A stretch of DNA of 64,000 nucleotides, taken from assembly GCF_012843675.1 (NCBI RefSeq), contig NZ_JABAFO010000005.1:1-64000 (forward strand). Reading direction: 5' to 3'. The notes beneath the pieces were generated by a model that saw nothing but the letters and a program-made list of their open reading frames with translations, had not been told where the DNA came from and made no database searches. The translations under genes were made by a program, and so were the position numbers. Every line of letters starts with the position of its first letter. Position 1 is the stretch's first letter. Origin of the DNA: Lactobacillus sp. MRS-253-APC-2B. GTDB lineage: Bacteria; Bacillota; Bacilli; Lactobacillales; Lactobacillaceae. This document shows positions 59,822 to 64,000 of the stretch, in pieces.

Positions 59822-60919
59822 TTAGACGTTGAAGCGGAACTCAACGATGTCGCCGTCCTGCATGACGTATTCCTTACCTTCCAAGCGCAATTTGCCGGCT
59901 TCCTTAACGGCCTGCGCACTGCCCAGCTCGTCTAAGTCGGCAAAGCTCATGACTTCGGCCCGAATAAAGCCGCGCTCAAAGTCAGAGTGAATGATACCGG
60001 CAGCCTGTGGAGCTTTGGTACCCTTCTTAAAGGTCCAAGCCCGCGTTTCGGGACCACCAGCCGTAAAGAAGGTTTCCAGTCCCAACAGCTTGTAGGCCGC
60101 GCGAATCAGCCGGTTTAAGCCGGGTTCTTCAACGCCTTCCATTTCCAGGAAGTCAGCCTTTTCTTCTTCATCCATTTCGGCGATCTGTTCTTCAGCTGCT
60201 GCCGCAACCCCGATAACCTCACCATCGCCTTTAACGTGTTCTTTGATGGCATCCATGTACTTGTTGGCATCCGGATCTGCCATGTCTTCTTCGGCAATGT
60301 TGGCTACGTAAAGCACTGGCTTGCTGGTTAACAAGAACAGCCCCTTAACGATTTTTTGTTCTTGATCGTTAAATTCGATCGAACGAACGCTTTGACCGTT
60401 TTCCAATACTGGCTTGATCTTGTTTAAGACTTCCAATTCAGCCAAGGCATCCTTGTCACGACCCTTGGCAGCCCGTTGAACCTTAGCCAAACGCTTGTTG
60501 ACGGCATCCAAGTCAGCCATGACCAATTCCAGATTGATCGTATCGATATCTTCAATTGGATCAACCTTACCCGAGACACTGGTGATGTCCGTGTCGTCAA
60601 ATGCCCGCACGACATGGACGATCGCATCGGTTTGGCGAATGTTTTCCAAAAATTGGTTACCCAGACCTTCACCCTTAGAGGCACCCTTGACGATCCCGGC
60701 AATGTCGGTGAACTCAAACGTGGTTGGCACGATCTTTTTTGCGGGAATCAGTTCTTGAATCCGTTCCAGGCGCTTGTCTGGCACTTCCACCATCCCCACG
60801 TTGGGTTCAATCGTGGCAAATGGGTAGTTGGCCATTTCGGCACCGGCCTTGGTAATAGCGTTAAACAGCGTGGACTTGCCGACGTTTGGCAATCCAACAA
60901 TACCTGCAGTTAAAGACAT
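59822..60919 (-). CDS. ychF: Redox-regulated ATPase YchF
   Basis: YchF (365 residues) is an Obg-family P-loop protein that prefers ATP and binds ribosomes. It shows AGIVGLPNVGKSTLFNAIT (residues 5-23), TDIAGIVKGASKGEGLGNQFL (about 71-91), and a C-terminal TGS domain ending EYVMQDGDIVEFRFNV. AGGAG precedes ATG 60919. It lies in the conserved oriC-proximal order DUF951-ychF. Confidence 0.96.
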   Translation of the reverse strand: MSLTAGIVGLPNVGKSTLFNAITKAGAEMANYPFATIEPNVGMVEVPDKRLERIQELIPAKKIVPTTFEFTDIAGIVKGASKGEGLGNQFLENIRQTDAIVHVVRAFDDTDITSVSGKVDPIEDIDTINLELVMADLDAVNKRLAKVQRAAKGRDKDALAELEVLNKIKPVLENGQSVRSIEFNDQEQKIVKGLFLLTSKPVLYVANIAEEDMADPDANKYMDAIKEHVKGDGEVIGVAAAAEEQIAEMDEEEKADFLEMEGVEEPGLNRLIRAAYKLLGLETFFTAGGPETRAWTFKKGTKAPQAAGIIHSDFERGFIRAEVMSFADLDELGSAQAVKEAGKLRLEGKEYVMQDGDIVEFRFNV

Positions 60920-60941
60920 GAAATTAATTGCTCCTTTTTAC

Positions 60942-61139
60942 TTAGTCTTCGTTTTCGGCGTGTTCCAGCACCTTTTTTAGATGCTTTTCAAAGTTTTGCC
61001 GTGACATCATGACGATATGGCCACAGCCCGTACACTGCAGCTTAACGTCAATTCCCGTCCGGATAATCTGCCAGCGATTCGTGCCGCATGGGTGCTGTTT
61101 TTTCATCTGCACGATGTCGTTTAGCTCATAGGTCTTCAT
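60942..61139 (-). CDS. DUF951 family protein
   Basis: The 65-residue protein has MKTYELNDIVQMKKQHPCG, then GTDVKLQCTGCGHIVMM-like sequence and a basic tail. Cys18, and the pair in CTGCGH near residues 36-39, suggest a small metal-binding fold. It is conserved between parB and ychF in Firmicutes, and its function is unknown. GAGGAG precedes ATG 61139, 15 bases after parB. Confidence 0.88.
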   Translation of the reverse strand: MKTYELNDIVQMKKQHPCGTNRWQIIRTGIDVKLQCTGCGHIVMMSRQNFEKHLKKVLEHAENED

Positions 61140-61154
61140 TCAAATCGCTCCTCT

Positions 61155-62030
61155 CTAGTCAAACTTGACTCCCAAAAGCTCCAAAATCCGCGTCAGGTCG
61201 TCATCCGAGGCATATGGAATCTCGACTTTGCCGCCTCGTTTATTAGCCGTCATTACAACCTTGGTGCCAAAGCGGCTCTGCAGCTGTTCTTCAGCTTCAC
61301 GAACGTAGGCTGGCTTTTTGGCAGTCGCCTTTTTCTTCGCCGGCCTAGCAGGCTTGACGGTTTGATTTTGTTCGGCCACCAGCTGTTCAAGCTGCCGCAC
61401 GGTCAGATTTTCCTTAACCGCGCGCTGCGCCAGCTTAACTAACGCCTGTTCATTTTTTAGCCCCAACAGCGTCCGGGCCTGCCCCATTGACAGACGGTGA
61501 TCTTCCAACATGTCCTTGACCGGCTGAGGCAGCCCCAGCAGTCGCAGATAGTTGGCGATATAAGGCCGGCTCTTGCCCAGTTTTTCTGCTACCTGAGCCT
61601 GGGTCAGCTGCAGGCGATCCATCAGCGATTGATAGGCCTGAGCTTCTTCTAGCGGTGTTAGATCCTCGCGCTGCAAGTTCTCCAAAACGGCAACTTCCAT
61701 CATCTGTGAGTCGCTCATCGTCCGGACTATGGCTGGAATCGTCGTCTTACCTGCCAGCTTGGAAGCCCGAAAGCGTCGCTCACCGGCAATAATCTCGTAG
61801 CGCGTTAGGTTTTCATCTGGCTGACGCAAAATAATCGGCTGAAAGACGCCTGATTCTTTAATCGAAGCGGCCAGTTCCTGCAAGGCGGCCTCATCAAAGG
61901 TACGCCGCGGCTGATATGGATTAGGCCGAATCGCCGTTAGTTCAATTTCTTCTACGCTTTGTTCTTGGCCTTGCTTGGCATCGTTATCGCCAAACAGCGC
62001 CGCGAGACTAAAGCTGTGTTTTTTTGCCAT
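61155..62030 (-). CDS. parB: Chromosome partitioning protein ParB (Spo0J)
   Basis: ParB (291 residues) is a CTP-dependent DNA clamp that loads at parS. It has the N-terminal domain with NPYQPRRTFDEAALQELA (about residues 37-54), EIIAGERRFRASKLAG (about 78-93), ENLQREDLTPLEEAQAY near 116, a helix-turn-helix (TQAQVAEKLGKSRPYIANYLRLL) and a C-terminal dimerisation domain. The extreme N-terminus, where Spo0J has the ParA-stimulating motif, reads KKHSFSLAALFGDN and is degenerate. No parA lies between it and noc. GGGAGG lies about 11 bases before ATG 62030. Confidence 0.9.
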   Translation of the reverse strand: MAKKHSFSLAALFGDNDAKQGQEQSVEEIELTAIRPNPYQPRRTFDEAALQELAASIKESGVFQPIILRQPDENLTRYEIIAGERRFRASKLAGKTTIPAIVRTMSDSQMMEVAVLENLQREDLTPLEEAQAYQSLMDRLQLTQAQVAEKLGKSRPYIANYLRLLGLPQPVKDMLEDHRLSMGQARTLLGLKNEQALVKLAQRAVKENLTVRQLEQLVAEQNQTVKPARPAKKKATAKKPAYVREAEEQLQSRFGTKVVMTANKRGGKVEIPYASDDDLTRILELLGVKFD

Positions 62031-62047
62031 GTATCGCTAGTCCTCCC

Positions 62048-62995
62048 TTAGTGCTTCGGAATGCGAATGGTAATCTCGTATGAATCCTCAGTATCTTTTT
62101 CACTGACCTTGGCTGCCACGCCGCTGTCTTTAACCAGCTTGATGGAATGCTTGATGGTGTTGACGGCAATGCGTGGATCATTGACCTTGATCGATTTAGG
62201 CTGTTTTTTCTTGGCCCGCGTTTTTTTAGCTGGCGTCTTAGCAGTCTGCTTTGCCGGTTCAGATGAAGCTTGAGCCGGTTCAGCAGCATCACTAGCTTCA
62301 GCTGCCTGCTCAAGAGCCTGTTGAGCAGCTTTTTCGGCACTGGTTGGCTTACCCAAGAGTCTAGCCACGGCATCTTCGGTTTCACGAACGTTCCAGTGCT
62401 GGTTGACGATCTCCATCAAAAGCGTGCGCTGCTGATCTTCGTCTAATCCCAGCAAGGCGCGACCATGCCGTTCAGTGATGCGACCATCTAAAATTGCATT
62501 TTGGACGGGTTTGATCAGTTTTAAAAGCCGCAGCTTATTGGCCACGAACGATTGACTCTTACCCATTCCCTTGGCCAGGGCTGCTTGAGTCAGGTTGTTG
62601 AATTCCATCAATTGCTTATAGGCCTGGGCTTCTTCTACCGGACTCAATTGAGCGCGCTGCAGATTTTCGATCAGCGCCAAGGAAGCCGATTCAGCATCAC
62701 TCATTTTTTCAACGATTGCCGGAATCTTTTCCCACTCCAGCAGCTTAACGGCTCTGAACCGCCGCTCGCCGGCAATAATCTCGTATTCGCCTGGGCGAAA
62801 CTCGCGCACTACGATAGGCTGCAGCAGACCGTGCTCACTGATCGTCTGGGCCAGCTCCTGAATCTCGGTCTGATCAAAAACCTTGCGGGGCTGATACTGG
62901 TTGGGCACGATGGCAGCAACCGGAATCTCAACGACTTGATTTTTGGTTTCGCTGGCGGCTTGGTGCTTGCCAAGGCCAAACAGTGAAAATGCCAT
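62048..62995 (-). CDS. noc: Nucleoid occlusion protein Noc
   Basis: Noc (315 residues) is a ParB paralogue that blocks division over the nucleoid. The N-terminal MAFSLFGLGK is a short amphipathic membrane-targeting helix as in Bacillus Noc. The CTPase/DNA-binding part has YQPRKVFDQTEIQELAQ, EIIAGERRFRAVKLLEW, ENLQRAQLSPVEEAQAYKQL and the helix-turn-helix GMGKSQSFVANKLRLL. An Ala/Lys-rich linker (about residues 222-262) precedes the dimerisation domain. It lies between rsmG and parB, as usual for noc. GAGG precedes ATG 62995. Confidence 0.88.
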   Translation of the reverse strand: MAFSLFGLGKHQAASETKNQVVEIPVAAIVPNQYQPRKVFDQTEIQELAQTISEHGLLQPIVVREFRPGEYEIIAGERRFRAVKLLEWEKIPAIVEKMSDAESASLALIENLQRAQLSPVEEAQAYKQLMEFNNLTQAALAKGMGKSQSFVANKLRLLKLIKPVQNAILDGRITERHGRALLGLDEDQQRTLLMEIVNQHWNVRETEDAVARLLGKPTSAEKAAQQALEQAAEASDAAEPAQASSEPAKQTAKTPAKKTRAKKKQPKSIKVNDPRIAVNTIKHSIKLVKDSGVAAKVSEKDTEDSYEITIRIPKH

Positions 62996-63019
62996 GTTTC
63001 AGTCCTCTTTTCTACTCAT

Positions 63020-63745
63020 CTACTCAATTGGCTGCTTGTTGGGTAACCCTGGGCGCCGAGGGTATTTTTTCGGCGTGGCGGCAACTTTTTCAATTACGAT
63101 CAAGTTGCGTTCCTCATCCGTACCAGGCAGCGTCAGCTTAGTCGTATGATCAACCTGACCGCCCAATGCTTTGACTGCCTTACCGCCCTTTTGCAGCTCG
63201 TCTTTAGCAGCACTGGCCTTATAAGCGATAAACTCGCCGCCGACCTTGACTGCTGGCAGGCACAGTTCGCTTAAAACCGACAGTCTGGCTACGGCCCGTG
63301 CCGTCACCACATCAAAACTTTCACGATATGGGCTCTTTTTGGCACTGAAGGTCTCAGCCCGATCATGAATCAAGTTGACGTCGTTTAGCCCCAGCTTATT
63401 GACTAAGTCGTCCAAGAATTTAATCCGCTTGTTCAATGAGTCCACGATCGTAATCTTTAACTGCGGAAAAGCAATTTTAAGCGGCAGCGATGGAAAGCCT
63501 GCTCCTGCGCCAATATCACACAGTGTCAAAGCCTCAGTCTGCAGCCGGGGTTCAGCTAAGGCTCCGGTCAGTGAGTCATAAAAGTGCTTGAGATAAACTT
63601 CTTTTTGATCCGTGATGGCCGTTAAATTGACATGTTCGTTGGTGGCCACCAGATCCTCGTAATAAGTCGCAAATTGAGCCATCTGAGAATCAGTCAGTTC
63701 AATGCCGTGATCCTGCAGTGCCCGTCGAAATTCTTCCGGTGTCAT
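63020..63745 (-). CDS. rsmG: 16S rRNA (guanine(527)-N(7))-methyltransferase
   Basis: RsmG/GidB (241 residues) methylates G527 of 16S rRNA using [20 protein letters not shown] (about residues 75-91), [15 protein letters not shown] (about 99-113) and [15 protein letters not shown] (about 146-160) are characteristic. AAGGAGG lies directly upstream of ATG 63745, just after a hairpin. It starts the rsmG-noc-parB unit. Confidence 0.96.
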   Translation of the reverse strand: MTPEEFRRALQDHGIELTDSQMAQFATYYEDLVATNEHVNLTAITDQKEVYLKHFYDSLTGALAEPRLQTEALTLCDIGAGAGFPSLPLKIAFPQLKITIVDSLNKRIKFLDDLVNKLGLNDVNLIHDRAETFSAKKSPYRESFDVVTARAVARLSVLSELCLPAVKVGGEFIAYKASAAKDELQKGGKAVKALGGQVDHTTKLTLPGTDEERNLIVIEKVAATPKKYPRRPGLPNKQPIE

Positions 63746-63756
63746 AAGTCCTCCTT

Positions 63757-63780
63757 TGTGAAACAGGAAGATGTTTCACA
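63757..63780 (-). promoter_or_regulatory. Inverted repeat of parS half-sites in the rsmG leader
   Basis: Perfect 9-base arms TGTGAAACA and TGTTTCACA surround a 6-base spacer. Each arm contains one parS half (GTGAAACA or TGTTTCAC), but in everted order. It covers the expected 5' end of the transcript and ends 2 bases before AAGGAGG, so it could act as a DNA operator or an RNA hairpin. Confidence 0.6.
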
Positions 63781-63789
63781 TACTCCATT

Positions 63790-63818
63790 ACTTTACCCCA
63801 AAAAAGCCATTGTTTCAA
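63790..63818 (-). promoter_or_regulatory. rsmG-noc-parB promoter
   Basis: On the minus strand: TTGAAA (63813-63818), a 17-base spacer, TAAAGT (63790-63795). The predicted start is near 63783, at the edge of the everted parS repeat. Confidence 0.6.
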
Positions 63819-63934
63819 GCACTCCAACGATTTCCAGCGGATTTTTAAATGCCGTCGCGCTAGCTCGATAAACCCGCTGTCAGCCCCGTATCCAGCAACG
63901 GTAACGGACCATTTTCAACGTTGGTTCAAGATAC

Positions 63935-63980
63935 ACAAAAAGCCGGTTGAATCGCGGTTGGCGAATCAATCGGCTTTTGA
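63935..63980 (-). terminator. Terminator of the gene beyond the right edge
   Basis: AAAAGCCGATTGATTC and GATTCAACCGGCTTTTT-type arms form a long, nearly symmetrical hairpin with T-runs on the minus strand. In this neighbourhood the upstream gene is usually mnmG (gidA), which is not visible here. Confidence 0.7.
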
Positions 63981-64000
63981 TCTGAAAACTGGTCAGCCTT

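Overview
The window looks like chromosomal DNA of a member of the Lactobacillaceae, most likely a Limosilactobacillus-type species. This is inferred from gene families, gene order and moderate GC content, not from a database match. Nearly every gene is on the minus strand. At the right edge is the oriC-proximal block rsmG-noc-parB-DUF951-ychF, and at the left edge are the tandem promoters and leader of an rRNA operon running out of the window. Transcription therefore runs right to left, away from an origin that should lie just beyond the right edge.

Layout from left to right: (1) 1-260, rRNA promoters P1/P2. (2) 490-4410, a DUF975 membrane protein, gpmA, a PsiE-like protein and an M20 deacylase. 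(3) 4.7-19.6 kb, the complete de novo purine pathway in three transcription units: fhs; purE-K-B; and purC-S-Q-L-F-M-N-H-D. Candidate PurR boxes lie upstream, and a terminator sits between purH and purD. (4) 19.8-24.7 kb, a branched-chain amino acid ABC transporter (livJ-H-M-G-F). It is preceded by an unannotated 29-codon leader peptide with four consecutive Leu codons and mutually exclusive hairpins, which looks like a classical attenuator. (5) 24.9-31.8 kb, an AI-2E family exporter, cfa (one of the few plus-strand genes), a small hydrolase, azlCD and a two-component system. (6) 31.9-33.9 kb, IS debris and an IS3-family element with an amber-interrupted orfB.

(7) 34.0-56.5 kb, a large exopolysaccharide (EPS) locus. 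Its transcription starts near 56.57 kb: LCP ligase, CpsC/D/B phosphoregulators, priming sugar transferase, rmlA-C-B, a rhamnosyltransferase, two more glycosyltransferases, a Wzy polymerase, a pyruvyl transferase and a Wzx flippase. The distal, AT-rich part carries a lic-type phosphocholine cassette: licD, licB, licC and a triple fusion of winged HTH, LicC-like and LicA-like domains. Beside it is a secreted protein made almost entirely of choline-binding-type repeats. rmlD closes the locus. A decayed IS3-family copy lies between the choline-binding gene and the kinase fusion.

(8) 56.8-64 kb, a Ser-rich membrane protein, guaB (IMP dehydrogenase without CBS domains), DUF1129, ychF, DUF951, parB, noc and rsmG. 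A near-consensus parS lies inside the DUF1129 terminator.

The best candidate for a new system is the phosphocholine/choline-binding module in a Lactobacillus-type rhamnose- and pyruvate-containing EPS locus. Synthesis and attachment genes (licA/B/C/D) sit next to a protein that could bind the decorated polymer, which is the streptococcal pairing of phosphocholine polymers with choline-binding proteins in a different setting. The second candidate is the Leu-codon attenuator in front of the liv transporter.
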